Virus record (IMG/VR): IMGVR_UViG_3300017987_000006
Span: 114,260 to 178,259 of that record
DNA: 64,000 bases
Direction: 5' to 3' (one strand)
Source: a virus
The notes below the pieces were generated by a model that was given only the letters and a program-made list of their open reading frames with translations, was not told the origin of the DNA and searched no databases. The stretch's first letter is position 1, and every line of letters starts with the position of its first letter. Both the position numbers and the translations under genes were made by a program. This document shows positions 15,548-25,276 of the stretch, piece after piece.

Positions 15548-18500
15548 ATGGCGAGGCTCGCACCTGAAGAGGGGTTCGCCCTCCTCAAAGACCAGGTAGC
15601 GGAGACTGTCAAGGAGATCTTCCCGATCAAGGGAACCAAACACACTCTCCGCCTGGACGACATCGAAGTCAAAGACAACAAGGACATCGAGGACATCCGC
15701 TCCCAAAAGAAGGCGCGGCTAGAAGGCCGCACCTGGTCCGTTCCGGTCAACGGTAAGTTGTCTCTCGTTGATAACAAGACCGGGAAGGTGGTCGATCGGC
15801 GGACTCAGAGGATCATGAGCTTGCCCAAGGTGACCAACAGGCACTCCTACATCGTGGATGGTCAGGAGTACCAGATGGACAACCAGTGGCAGCTCAAGCC
15901 CGGCGTCTATTCCAGGCGTGATGAGAGGGGCGAGCTGGAGTCCATGTTCAACCTGAAGGGTAAGCACGCCTTCAAGGTGAAGTTCGACCCAAAGACAGCC
16001 AAGTTCTCCATGCTCAAGGGGACCACCAACGTTCCGCTCTACCCCATTATGCGCGAGCTCGGGGTGACGGACGAGGACCTCGAAAAGTCGTGGGGCAAGC
16101 AGATCTTGCAGTCCAACAAGGTCAAGTCTTCAGACGCTGCGCTCGAGCGGTTCTACAAAGCCGTAAACAGAGAAAAGCCCTCGGACCCGCGCCAGGCCAG
16201 GGAGTTTTTGCAGGAGTTCATGGACGGGGCGAAGATGGACCCCGACGTCGCCCGCATCACGTTGGGCGATAAGCATGACACTGTCGGCGGAAAGACGATC
16301 CAGCTCGCCTCGCAGAAGCTGTTGGGCATCAGCCGCGGTGACGTGAAACCAGATGCACGCGACAGCCTGATGTTCAAGAACTTCCGCTCGACAGAGGACT
16401 TCGCACGCGAAGCGCTTCAGACCAGGAGTGGAGAGATCTTACGGCGCGTCGGAAATAACCTGGACCGGAAAGGAAAGATCCAGGAGATCGTCGGGCCGGA
16501 CATTTTCAACCGTCCCATCAATGCGCTGTTCAAGAAGGCCAACCTGTCCAACCGACCAGACCAGACCAACCCGCTAGAAATGATCTCCGGAGCGATGAAG
16601 ACGACGATCATGGGTGAGGGTGGTATCACGAGCGAGCATAAGATCACTGAGGATGCAAAGCTCATCGATCCTTCCCACCTCGGTTTTCTCGATCCGATCC
16701 ATACTCCTGAATCGGCGCGAACAGGCGTGTCGTTGCATCTTCCTCTTGGGGCGCGAAAGAAGGGGAACAAGCTCGTCACCAAGATGTACAACATCAAGAC
16801 GGGTAAGATGGAGGATGTCGATCCCGAGACGGCGTACAACGCCAATATCGTCTTGCCAGATCAGGTGAAGTGGAGGGATGGAAAGCCCGTCCCAATCGGC
16901 AAGACCGTCAAGTTCAGCGGCCAGGAAAACGAAATCACAACGGGCAGTATGAAGGGGGCGGACTACGTAATGCCGGCCCCGGCACAGCTCTTCTCTGTCG
17001 CCTCCAATATGATCCCCTTCCTTCAGAACGACTCCGGGAACAGGGCAACGTACGCCAGCAAGCAGATGGAGCAGGCCATCCCACTGAAGCATCGAGAGTC
17101 TCCGTTGGTGCAGACCGTCATCGCCGCAGGGAAGAAAGAGACCAGCCTCAACAAGTTCATGGGGAAGATCAATTCCCATACGACTCCAATTGATGGAGAG
17201 GTTGTGCAGGTCAAAAGCGATAGCGTGGTGATCAAGGGAGCGGACGGGAAGCGCAAGGAGGTTCAGACTTACGACCACTTCCCGTTGAATGACGACAAGA
17301 GCTTCTTGCACTCGACGCCGCTGGTGAAGGTTGGCGATAAGGTCAAGAAGGGGCAGACCGTAGCCGACACGAATTTTACCAAAAAGGGAGATCTGGCACT
17401 CGGATCGAACTTGACGACGGCGTATGTCCCGTTCCACGGGTACAACTACGAAGATGGTGTGGTGATCTCCGAGTCCGGGGCGAAGCAGCTCACGAGCGAG
17501 CACATGCACCGTAAGGGCCTGGACGTCGGCAAGGAGCACACGCTCAGCAAGGACGCGTTCCTCAAGCACTACGGGATGACGCTCAAAAAAGACCAAGCTG
17601 ACAAGCTGGACGACGCGGGCGTGATCAAAAAGGGACAGAGGGTTGGTCCGGGAGACACCCTGGTAGCGGCCTTGCGGCATCGGGAAGAGACGGACGAGGA
17701 CAAGATCCGTAGGCGGATGCACAAGTCGTTGGTCAAACCATACGACAACGTCTCCGTCACCTGGGACAACGATCATCCAGGCGTCGTGACGAACGTGGTG
17801 AAGCGAGGCAAACGCGCAGAGGTTCATGTCAGGACTGAGGAGCCGGCGGAAATCGGCGATAAGATCAGCGGCAGGCATGGGGACAAGGGCATTATCACCC
17901 GCATCGTCCCAGATCACGAGATGCCCACAACCAAGGACGGGAAGCGTGTTCATCTGGCGCTGAACCCGGCGGGGGTTGCTGGACGTATCAATTTGGGACA
18001 GGTCCTTGAGGCAGCGGCCGGGAAGATCGCCGAGAAGACTGGAAAGCCATACCGCGTGCAGAATTTTGACGGCACTGAGGATATGACCGAGCGTGTCCAG
18101 AAAGAGCTCAAAGAGCACGGTCTGTCCGACAAGGAAGAGCTCATCGACCCCAAGACCGGCAAGACGATGGGGAGGGCTTTGGTGGGGCCGCGGTACATGC
18201 ACAAGCTTAGACACCAGGTCGGAAAGAAGCTCGTAGCCCGTGCTGGAGGACCGGACTACGCCTACGATATGAATCGCATTCCGAAGCGTGGCGGTCCGCA
18301 CGGGGCGCAGGCGTTGGACTCTTTGGGGGTCTACGCGATGTTGGCTTCCGGAGCCAAGGCGAATCTTCGTGAGATGCAGACTTACAAGAGCAACGCGGAG
18401 AACAACGATGAGCTGTGGTCTGCGGTTCAGACTGGAGATCCACTCCCAGCTCCCAGGCCCTCATTCGCCTACAACAAGTTCGTCGGCATGCTCAAGACTA

Positions 18501-21500
18501 TCGGCGTCAACACGGTCAAGCAAGGCAACACACTGAACCTGATGCCGCTGACGGACAAGCAAGTCAGGGAGATGAGTGAGGGTAGGACGATCAAGGACGC
18601 CGGGAAGATGGTCCTCGGGAAGAACCTCAAAGAGGAGAAGGGAGGCATCTTCGATAAGGACGCGACGGGCGGGCTGAACGGGACCAAGTGGTCCCATATC
18701 GAGCTGCCCGAGCGGATGCCGAATCCGATCTTCGAGAAGGCCATTGTCAGCCTCACCGGCATCAAGAAAAAAGATCTCGGCGCGCTGATGGACGGCAGCA
18801 AGGCCCTCAACACCAAGACGGGTCAGTTCACGTCGCCGGAGGAAGGGGTCTCGGCGGGAAAGGCTGTCGAGCACCTGCTGAAAAAGATCGATGTGGACGC
18901 GGAGCTCGCCTCCGCACAAAAGCAGATCCAAAACCCAAGCCTGAAAGGAGACAGGCTGGACAAGGTTAACAAGAAGATCAAATATCTGCGCTCGTTGAAG
19001 AAGCTGGGAATGACGCCGACGGAGGCGTACATGACCAAGACCGTGCCTGTCCTCCCGCCATCCATGCGTCCTCTGGCCGTGCGCCCCAACGGAGAGCTCG
19101 GTGTCGAAGATCTGAATGGGATGTACAAAGGTCTTGGCATCGCCATCAACAAGATGAAGGATGCCAGCCCGCTGCAGCTACCGGAAAAGATCAACAAGAG
19201 ACGAGCGGCGATCTATGATGCGATGAAGGGTCTGGCCGGGACTGGGGGGTACCTCAACCGAGACTACCGCGGGGTACTCGACATCATCGCCGGGAAGAAA
19301 GCGCAGGGTCCGGAGGGAAAGCCTGGGAGTCCGCGGGAGAGTTACTTCCAGTCCAAGTTGATCAAACGGAAGCAAGATCTGTCGATGCGGTCCACCATCA
19401 TCCCCGAGCCTGAGCTCGGCCTGGATGAGGTTGGGATCCCTCGCAAGGCTGCGATGGAAATGTACAAGCCGTTCATCGTCAGGGAGTTGGGGAACTTTGC
19501 TGGGCTGAGCCCACTGGCGGCGCAGCAAGCCATCAAGGACAGGGACCCGCTGGCCGCGCGTGCGCTGGAACGTGTGGTCAAAGAACGTCCGGTGATGTTG
19601 AAGCGCGATCCGGTCCTCCATAAGTACGGAGTACAAGCATTCAAGCCGGTGCTCACTAGCGGCAAGGCGATCAAGATCCATCCCCTGGTGACTGGCGGAT
19701 TCAACGCCGACTTTGACGGCAATTGTGTTGACGGCTGCTCCGAATTGGTGATAAGGTGTTCTGGTCTTGCGAGGGAGCACTTTATGAAATTCGGAGCAGA
19801 GTCTTTGACAGTGGCGAGAGATCCTGCGCTTGGGATCAATGCCGACCGTATTATGATCAAGAACTTTCCACGGGAGGAAGAACCACACAGGTACGATCGA
19901 AATGGCGCTGCCGTCTACCGTGTCCCGGACGGATTGCAGGTCCTTTCGTACGATCACTTCTTGGGTGAGTCGACGTTCGAGGACGTCACTGAGCTAACCA
20001 TCGAGGAGGACTGTCCTGTAGTCGAAGTGCGTTATGCGTCTGGACACAAGGTTACTGCTTCTACTAATGAGTCTTTGTGTGTCTATGACCACGAGACGGG
20101 AATGCTGCGCAAGGCACGGCCGGAGGAATCTGTAGGGGCACTAAGCCCTGTCATCTCGTCTCCTCCCGGTGATAAGCACGACAAGTTTTTCGGGTGGATG
20201 GTAGGCGCTTTTGTGTCTGATGGATTCTTCACCAACGGGCGCATCGGAATCACCAAAGTCGATGACGAGTTCCGCTCAACGTTTGGGGATGCTCTAAGAA
20301 CGTTCGGCGATGTGTACGCAAGCAACACATACCGCAGAGAAAAAAAGGCACCGACCGATTTCTCAGAGCATAGCGTCAAAGATCACTACACCGTGGGGGG
20401 AGAGATCAAAGACCTGTTCATGAGGTGCTACACCGTAGAGTACAGATCTTATCTACGGGATGGAACGCGGAGCGGCGAATTAAAGAATAAGCGGGCAGCA
20501 CTATACAAGCGCCTACCACAGGACATCGGCGACTATTCCAGAGATGCCTTGCTCGGTGTATTGTCCGGCTTGTTGGATGGGGATGGGACACTTTCCTGGA
20601 GCAGGTCTAAAACGAAGGAGCAGTTCCTGGCTTCGTATTCCACCAGCTCCCACCAGCTGATGGAAGACGTCCGATATTTGTGTCACTTGCTAAATGTTCG
20701 CTGCTCTGTGTCACCAGTCTACCCCCGTGCGAATAGGGCGCAGAGGCACATCAACTATGTCATCTCATTCAGCACCGTAGATATTGAGAAGCTGGCTGGG
20801 GAGTTGCGCCTCGCTGCTTACTCGGATACGTTGATCAAACTGGCAGCGAACCCGCTGTCCAAGGATGATCGGGACGTGGTTCCTGTGCCGATATCGATCT
20901 TACGCGGCATGATCAGTAAGAAGAGTGTGGTGTTCAAAAAAGACCCAAAGCTCTGTAGATCGCTGGCTACGTTGGCGTCAAAAAATAAGAGACGTCCGAG
21001 GGTCTCCAGAGACACGGCGCTCAGAATGGTCCCCTATCTGAATTTGGAAAACGCACTGGAAGCATATTGGTCATCCTTAGTGAAATCTGATGTCCGATGG
21101 TCTTACGTGAAAGAAGTCGAAGATAAGGGAAAGACGACCGTATACGATTTGGTCGTGCCTACTACCAAGATCTTCGCGGTCAATGGTGGGCTGGTGGTGT
21201 GGGACACCATGGCGGCATTCGTTCCTCTGACCTCCGAGGCGGTGGACGAGGCGCGGAAGATGTATCCATCCAGGAACCTTTTCAGTCCCGCTACCGGAAG
21301 CTTGATGTACAAGCCGACGAAGGAGAGTCAACTTGGGCTCTACAAGCTGACCCAGCAGGGCAAGCGGACGGACAAGGCGTTCAAGACCGTGGCCGAAGCT
21401 GCGAGGGCTGCCTCAGCAGGATCCGTGGGGATGACTGATGTGGTCAAGATTGGCGGACAGCAGACCACCATTGGGCGCGCTCTGGTAGCCAACGCGCTAC

Positions 21501-23248
21501 CTCAATCCATGCGCGGCGGTGTGATGAGCGGGAAGACCCCACTGGACGGGAAGGGGCAGACGGAGCTGCTGACTCGCTTGGCGAAAGATCACAAGGGGTC
21601 ATTCGGCGAAGTCGTCAACAAGATCAAAGACCTCGGAAACAGCTACGCCACGCAGACCGCTTCTTCGCTTGGCCTCGAAGATCTCCGCGCCGACAAGAAG
21701 CTGCGGGACCGCATCCTAAAGTCCGCGGACGCCAAGGTGAAGGAGATCATGTCGGGGAAGGGGACGAAGGAGCAAAAGCAGAAGAAGGCGATCCAGATCT
21801 ACGACAAAGCATCGGAGGCAATGATCAAGGCTGCCGAAATCGACCACGCCAAAAACCCTACTGAGCTATTTCAAATGTTGAAGGCGGGGATCAAACCGCA
21901 GATGGGCGCGTACCGTCAAATCACCATGGCTCCGATGCTGATGATGAACGCCAAGGGCAAGGTCATTCCAGATCCAATCCGCAAGTCCTACTCTGAGGGC
22001 ATCGATGTGGGCGACTACTGGACGCAGATGTCCGGGGCGCGCAAGGGCGTTGTACAGAAGGTCCAGTCTGTCCAGGAGCCTGGGTACTTTACCAAGCAGG
22101 TAATCAACTCGGTGATGAACAACGCCATCGGGGAGCAGGACTGCGGGACCAAGAAGGGGATCACACTCCCTATAGAAGAGCGCGACGTGCTAGATCGATA
22201 CCTGGCAAAGGACACCAAGTCAGGACGCAAGACCTTCAAGGCAGGGACCTTGATCACTCCCGGTGTTCGCGACAGTCTCAGGAACAACCGCGTCGGCCGT
22301 GTCGTCGTTCGTTCTCCGCTCCGATGTGAGCACAGCGGAACGGGGATTTGTGCTCGGTGTTATGGTAACGATGAGGATGGGGCTCCCCCACCCACCGGCC
22401 GGAACGTCGGCATCATCAGCGCCCAAGCCATCGGCGAGCGGGCAACTCAGCTCGCCATGCGGACCTTCCACGAAGGCGGGGTGGCCCCTGTCGGCGCGGC
22501 GGGGAAGCAGAAGGCCGCACTGACGGACGAGTTCAACCGGGTGCAGCAGCTCGTTCAGATGCACCAGAACATCCCTGGGTCTGCTCCTCTCAGCTCAGTC
22601 AACGGGAGGATAACCAAGATCCAAAAAGATCCTGCTGGCGGGAGCAACGTGTTCATCTCGGCGGGAGATAAAGAAGTACGCCACTATGTCCCACAAAACC
22701 GGGGCGAGCCGCTGACGTTTGTGGGGGACAGGGCCAGAAAGCTGACGCGTGGTATGCAGATCCAAAAGGGTGCTCCCCTCTCGGCCGGTCCGATAAACCC
22801 GAACGAGCTGTTGCCCCTGGCGGGAGTGAACAAGGTGCAGGGATACCTGGCCGGACAGATGTACGATCTGTACAAGCAGCAGGGGATACGTCGGAGGAAC
22901 ATCGAGACCGTCGTCAAGAGTATGACGAACCTGACCAAGGTTTCTGACCCGGGCGGACAGTCGGACTTCATTCGAGGCGACTTCGCCCCTACGTCCAAGC
23001 TCCAAGCGCTCAACAAGAAGCTGGTCGCGCAGGGAAAGAAGCCTATCGCACACAGGCCGGTGTTGAAGGGGGTCAAAACGTTGCCGCTCGACATGCAGAC
23101 AGACTGGATGGCAAGATTGAACCATGAGCAGCTTGCTGGTACAGTCGTCGATGCGGCGAACCAAGGATGGAGCAGCAATATCCACGGAGAGCATCCGATC
23201 CCAGCGCTTGCCTACGCAGCTGAATTCGGAAAGAAGAAACCATACTAG
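15548..23248 (+). CDS. Single-chain RNA polymerase, fused beta-beta' subunits, with intein
   Basis: This 2566-residue protein combines both large subunits of a bacterial-type RNA polymerase. The beta part (about 1-1000) has GDKISGRHGDKGIITRIVP, LNPAGVAGRINLGQ and the C-terminal YMHKLRHQVGKK and LREMQTYKSNAEN segments. The beta' part includes VLPPSMRPL, RPVMLKRDPVLHKYGVQAF, the catalytic NADFDG, the bridge-helix region GARKGVVQKV, zinc ligands (EQDCG; CEHSGTGICARC) and the trigger-loop start AMRTFHEGG. The N-terminal beta' zinc ribbon is missing. An intein (19724-21205) interrupts the catalytic motif; the spliced product would be 2072 residues. ATG 15548 follows ACAGGAG. No alpha, omega or sigma gene is seen in the window. 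Confidence 0.93.
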   Translation: MARLAPEEGFALLKDQVAETVKEIFPIKGTKHTLRLDDIEVKDNKDIEDIRSQKKARLEGRTWSVPVNGKLSLVDNKTGKVVDRRTQRIMSLPKVTNRHSYIVDGQEYQMDNQWQLKPGVYSRRDERGELESMFNLKGKHAFKVKFDPKTAKFSMLKGTTNVPLYPIMRELGVTDEDLEKSWGKQILQSNKVKSSDAALERFYKAVNREKPSDPRQAREFLQEFMDGAKMDPDVARITLGDKHDTVGGKTIQLASQKLLGISRGDVKPDARDSLMFKNFRSTEDFAREALQTRSGEILRRVGNNLDRKGKIQEIVGPDIFNRPINALFKKANLSNRPDQTNPLEMISGAMKTTIMGEGGITSEHKITEDAKLIDPSHLGFLDPIHTPESARTGVSLHLPLGARKKGNKLVTKMYNIKTGKMEDVDPETAYNANIVLPDQVKWRDGKPVPIGKTVKFSGQENEITTGSMKGADYVMPAPAQLFSVASNMIPFLQNDSGNRATYASKQMEQAIPLKHRESPLVQTVIAAGKKETSLNKFMGKINSHTTPIDGEVVQVKSDSVVIKGADGKRKEVQTYDHFPLNDDKSFLHSTPLVKVGDKVKKGQTVADTNFTKKGDLALGSNLTTAYVPFHGYNYEDGVVISESGAKQLTSEHMHRKGLDVGKEHTLSKDAFLKHYGMTLKKDQADKLDDAGVIKKGQRVGPGDTLVAALRHREETDEDKIRRRMHKSLVKPYDNVSVTWDNDHPGVVTNVVKRGKRAEVHVRTEEPAEIGDKISGRHGDKGIITRIVPDHEMPTTKDGKRVHLALNPAGVAGRINLGQVLEAAAGKIAEKTGKPYRVQNFDGTEDMTERVQKELKEHGLSDKEELIDPKTGKTMGRALVGPRYMHKLRHQVGKKLVARAGGPDYAYDMNRIPKRGGPHGAQALDSLGVYAMLASGAKANLREMQTYKSNAENNDELWSAVQTGDPLPAPRPSFAYNKFVGMLKTIGVNTVKQGNTLNLMPLTDKQVREMSEGRTIKDAGKMVLGKNLKEEKGGIFDKDATGGLNGTKWSHIELPERMPNPIFEKAIVSLTGIKKKDLGALMDGSKALNTKTGQFTSPEEGVSAGKAVEHLLKKIDVDAELASAQKQIQNPSLKGDRLDKVNKKIKYLRSLKKLGMTPTEAYMTKTVPVLPPSMRPLAVRPNGELGVEDLNGMYKGLGIAINKMKDASPLQLPEKINKRRAAIYDAMKGLAGTGGYLNRDYRGVLDIIAGKKAQGPEGKPGSPRESYFQSKLIKRKQDLSMRSTIIPEPELGLDEVGIPRKAAMEMYKPFIVRELGNFAGLSPLAAQQAIKDRDPLAARALERVVKERPVMLKRDPVLHKYGVQAFKPVLTSGKAIKIHPLVTGGFNADFDGNCVDGCSELVIRCSGLAREHFMKFGAESLTVARDPALGINADRIMIKNFPREEEPHRYDRNGAAVYRVPDGLQVLSYDHFLGESTFEDVTELTIEEDCPVVEVRYASGHKVTASTNESLCVYDHETGMLRKARPEESVGALSPVISSPPGDKHDKFFGWMVGAFVSDGFFTNGRIGITKVDDEFRSTFGDALRTFGDVYASNTYRREKKAPTDFSEHSVKDHYTVGGEIKDLFMRCYTVEYRSYLRDGTRSGELKNKRAALYKRLPQDIGDYSRDALLGVLSGLLDGDGTLSWSRSKTKEQFLASYSTSSHQLMEDVRYLCHLLNVRCSVSPVYPRANRAQRHINYVISFSTVDIEKLAGELRLAAYSDTLIKLAANPLSKDDRDVVPVPISILRGMISKKSVVFKKDPKLCRSLATLASKNKRRPRVSRDTALRMVPYLNLENALEAYWSSLVKSDVRWSYVKEVEDKGKTTVYDLVVPTTKIFAVNGGLVVWDTMAAFVPLTSEAVDEARKMYPSRNLFSPATGSLMYKPTKESQLGLYKLTQQGKRTDKAFKTVAEAARAASAGSVGMTDVVKIGGQQTTIGRALVANALPQSMRGGVMSGKTPLDGKGQTELLTRLAKDHKGSFGEVVNKIKDLGNSYATQTASSLGLEDLRADKKLRDRILKSADAKVKEIMSGKGTKEQKQKKAIQIYDKASEAMIKAAEIDHAKNPTELFQMLKAGIKPQMGAYRQITMAPMLMMNAKGKVIPDPIRKSYSEGIDVGDYWTQMSGARKGVVQKVQSVQEPGYFTKQVINSVMNNAIGEQDCGTKKGITLPIEERDVLDRYLAKDTKSGRKTFKAGTLITPGVRDSLRNNRVGRVVVRSPLRCEHSGTGICARCYGNDEDGAPPPTGRNVGIISAQAIGERATQLAMRTFHEGGVAPVGAAGKQKAALTDEFNRVQQLVQMHQNIPGSAPLSSVNGRITKIQKDPAGGSNVFISAGDKEVRHYVPQNRGEPLTFVGDRARKLTRGMQIQKGAPLSAGPINPNELLPLAGVNKVQGYLAGQMYDLYKQQGIRRRNIETVVKSMTNLTKVSDPGGQSDFIRGDFAPTSKLQALNKKLVAQGKKPIAHRPVLKGVKTLPLDMQTDWMARLNHEQLAGTVVDAANQGWSSNIHGEHPIPALAYAAEFGKKKPY
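19724..21205 (+). other. Large intein with LAGLIDADG endonuclease at the RNAP active site
   Basis: The insert spans polymerase residues 1393-1886 (494 aa), starting CVDGCSELVIRC after NADFDGN and ending GGLVVWD before TMAAFVPL. Two LAGLIDADG-like motifs (GWMVGAFVSDGF and LLGVLSGLLDGDG) mark a homing endonuclease. The block-B His appears replaced by Glu (VTASTNESL), the penultimate His by Trp, and the terminal Asn by Asp. Cys1 and a Thr at +1 remain. The boundaries follow alignment to standard block F (VYDLVVPTTKIFAVNGG). Confidence 0.85.
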
Positions 23249-23257
23249 GAGACCGAG

Positions 23258-23638
23258 ATGAATCAAGAACACATGACCAAGATGGCGACGGCGTTCCTCA
23301 GCGAGCTGTCAGAAATCGAGAAGCAGGGCTTTGCCCCGCTCCGCTTCCTGGCCGGTGGTGTGCGCCGACTTGGGGTCGGCATGGCCAACGTTGGCCGGCA
23401 GGGTGGATTCCTCGGTGCCATTGGAGGAGCAGGGGCTCGCCGCGCTGGGGGGGTAAGCAGACACATCAAGCAGATCTATCGATCTGGCGCAAAGCCCGTC
23501 GCAGTGAAAGGCGTCGAAGGCGGTGGCAATATGTTCGGCGGGCTGAAGGCCCTCGCTCGATCACCATACGGCCAGATGGCAGCAGTCCCGGCGTTGGCCG
23601 CGGGCGGGCTGTACGCCGGCAAGAAGCTGTTGGGGTGA
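23258..23638 (+). CDS. Small Gly-rich protein with EIEKQG tag
   Basis: This 126-residue basic, Gly/Ala-rich protein begins MNQEHMTKMATAFLSELSEI then EKQGF, a variant of the AFxDELEKhA tag. Glycine-zipper-like runs (GGFLGAIGGAGARRAGG; AAVPALAAGGLYAG) follow. AGGAGACCGAG precedes the ATG, only 9 nt after the polymerase stop. A minor virion or membrane-associated role is inferred from the tag and composition. Confidence 0.6.
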   Translation: MNQEHMTKMATAFLSELSEIEKQGFAPLRFLAGGVRRLGVGMANVGRQGGFLGAIGGAGARRAGGVSRHIKQIYRSGAKPVAVKGVEGGGNMFGGLKALARSPYGQMAAVPALAAGGLYAGKKLLG

Positions 23639-23641
23639 TTT

Positions 23642-24868
23642 GTGGCGGAGGTTCTCGGTCCCCCCCGCATGGTGAGTACTGACAACTCACCGACCACGGC
23701 AGAACACGGACCCGCGTGGATCCATAAAGCCGCCGTCACCAATGTCAACCTACGTAACTGGACTGTCGATGTACTGACCGAGCAGGACAACGAATACCAC
23801 ACCGAACTGCAGGTGGCCTCTCCGTACTTCCACACAGAGAACGGGGAGGGTATCTATGCAATGCCCGAGGTCGGATCGATTTGTCTACTGGCAAAGCTGT
23901 CTGACGAAGCCACCCCATTCATCCTTGCGTTTTTGGGATCGTTTGAACTCGAGGGAGCACAACTCGACAATCTCACAGACCGGGCTGGGGAAGCGGCGAA
24001 CGCTGAGGAGGAGACGGGGACGACGCCGACCACTTCAATGTCGACGGGGGCCGGGCAGACGACGAACTCAGCTTCGGCCAGAGGAGGCAGGCCGTTTCTG
24101 AATCCCGGGGACATCATGCTTCGTACCCGGGACAAAAACTTCATCGTGCTGAAACGCGGTGGAGTAATCCAGATTGGCTCTACCCCGACATGTCAGACGG
24201 TCTACGTCCCCATCCTCAACTGCCTCCGCCAGTTTTGTGAAAACTACGAGATGATAACGCCCGGCGGGCTAACCACCTGGGCCGTTCAACGCCAGCAGAA
24301 TGACCCGGCCGGTCTCGCTCCTATCTTGTATCGAATGACGATCAGAGACAAGGCTCAGAATGATAAGGCTGACGTCCAGATTAAGGTGGGTCACATCTCG
24401 GATACGGTGCGATACGAGATGGAGATCGCTCCGCAGGGAATCCAGGTCAATGATGGTGCTGTTACTGGATCTAAGCTGAAGATGACCATTGATGTGAACG
24501 GGAATCAGACGTTCACGATGGAGGGAAGCCTCAGCTATACCATCCAAGGCGGCAGGAGCTACACAGTCCAAGGTACGGATACACTCAGCGTGACAGGCGC
24601 TAGATCGGTCGAGGCGAACAGCATTCAGGAACGATCAAGGACTACACACACGCTGAATGCGCTATCGAGCTTGGAGGACATAACGGGAACAAAGACGATT
24701 AAGGCGGCCATGGTCATGCTCGGAAAAGCCCCGTCGGAACCAGCTGTGCTGGGCGTCAAACTGTTGACGTGGCTGGCAAGCCATACGCATCCTGCACCAA
24801 GGGCCCCATCTGAGCAGGCACCACAACTGGCCACAATACTCTCTTCTAAGGTAGTGTTGACACCATGA
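23642..24868 (+). CDS. Baseplate spike / gpV-like protein
   Basis: This 408-residue protein starts at GTG 23642. The N-terminal 110 residues look like the OB-fold of phage baseplate spike proteins (WTVDVLTEQDNEYHTELQVA; GIYAMPEVGSICLLAKLSDE). A Thr/Ser/Gly linker follows, then GDIMLRTRDKNFIVLKRGGV, a segment common in gpV/gp5-type spikes. The C-terminal half has beta-helix-like repeats (GNQTFTMEGSLSYTIQGGRS and onward) and a late His-rich ASHTHPAP. It would form the trimeric membrane-piercing tip of the contractile tail. The stop overlaps the next ATG. Confidence 0.7.
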   Translation: MAEVLGPPRMVSTDNSPTTAEHGPAWIHKAAVTNVNLRNWTVDVLTEQDNEYHTELQVASPYFHTENGEGIYAMPEVGSICLLAKLSDEATPFILAFLGSFELEGAQLDNLTDRAGEAANAEEETGTTPTTSMSTGAGQTTNSASARGGRPFLNPGDIMLRTRDKNFIVLKRGGVIQIGSTPTCQTVYVPILNCLRQFCENYEMITPGGLTTWAVQRQQNDPAGLAPILYRMTIRDKAQNDKADVQIKVGHISDTVRYEMEIAPQGIQVNDGAVTGSKLKMTIDVNGNQTFTMEGSLSYTIQGGRSYTVQGTDTLSVTGARSVEANSIQERSRTTHTLNALSSLEDITGTKTIKAAMVMLGKAPSEPAVLGVKLLTWLASHTHPAPRAPSEQAPQLATILSSKVVLTP

Positions 24869-25224
24869 AGGTATCACAGCAGGGCCTGGAGGACGCGCTA
24901 AAGAAGTATCTCCAGGAGCTCGAGCCGGTGGCCAAGAGCGTGGCCACGAAGAACGAGGTGAAGCAAGAGCCTCGGCAGGGAGGTGGGACGGATGTATCTG
25001 TCGTGCAGACCAAGGGTGACGTGTATATGGACAGGCAGAACGCCACGGCACTGGCAAAATCTATTGCCAAATCGGTGCATGAACATGTAGTAGGATACAT
25101 GGACGACCCAATGGTGACGAAGCTCAACGAGCTGATAGCGCAGTACAATCAGCTCAGATCTGACTTCGTCACGGGCGGGGGATCGACGACATCAACAGCC
25201 GTAGACCAGATTCCCACGAGCTGA
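24865..25224 (+). CDS. Small helical protein downstream of spike
   Basis: This 119-residue protein (MKVSQQGLEDALKKYLQELE) is helical with a central linker and ends in Gly/Thr/Ser-rich sequence. Its ATG overlaps the spike stop, so it is probably co-translated and may be a spike partner. No family recognised. Confidence 0.6.
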   Translation: MKVSQQGLEDALKKYLQELEPVAKSVATKNEVKQEPRQGGGTDVSVVQTKGDVYMDRQNATALAKSIAKSVHEHVVGYMDDPMVTKLNELIAQYNQLRSDFVTGGGSTTSTAVDQIPTS

Positions 25225-25226
25225 TC

Positions 25227-25255
25227 GTGACAAACCGGCGCGGAAGTTGTAGACT
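25227..25255 (+). promoter_or_regulatory. Sigma70-like promoter
   Basis: GTGACA and TAGACT are separated by 17 nt in the gap before the gene at 25277. AGGAGAT follows at 25263. The -35 and -10 each match consensus partly. Confidence 0.4.
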
Positions 25256-25276
25256 CGCGCCTAGGAGATAGGAACA

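Noticed and set aside
16574-18301. Long 575-residue open frame antisense to the polymerase
   Set aside because: It is a shadow of the GC-rich polymerase coding strand with no ribosome site or recognisable motif.
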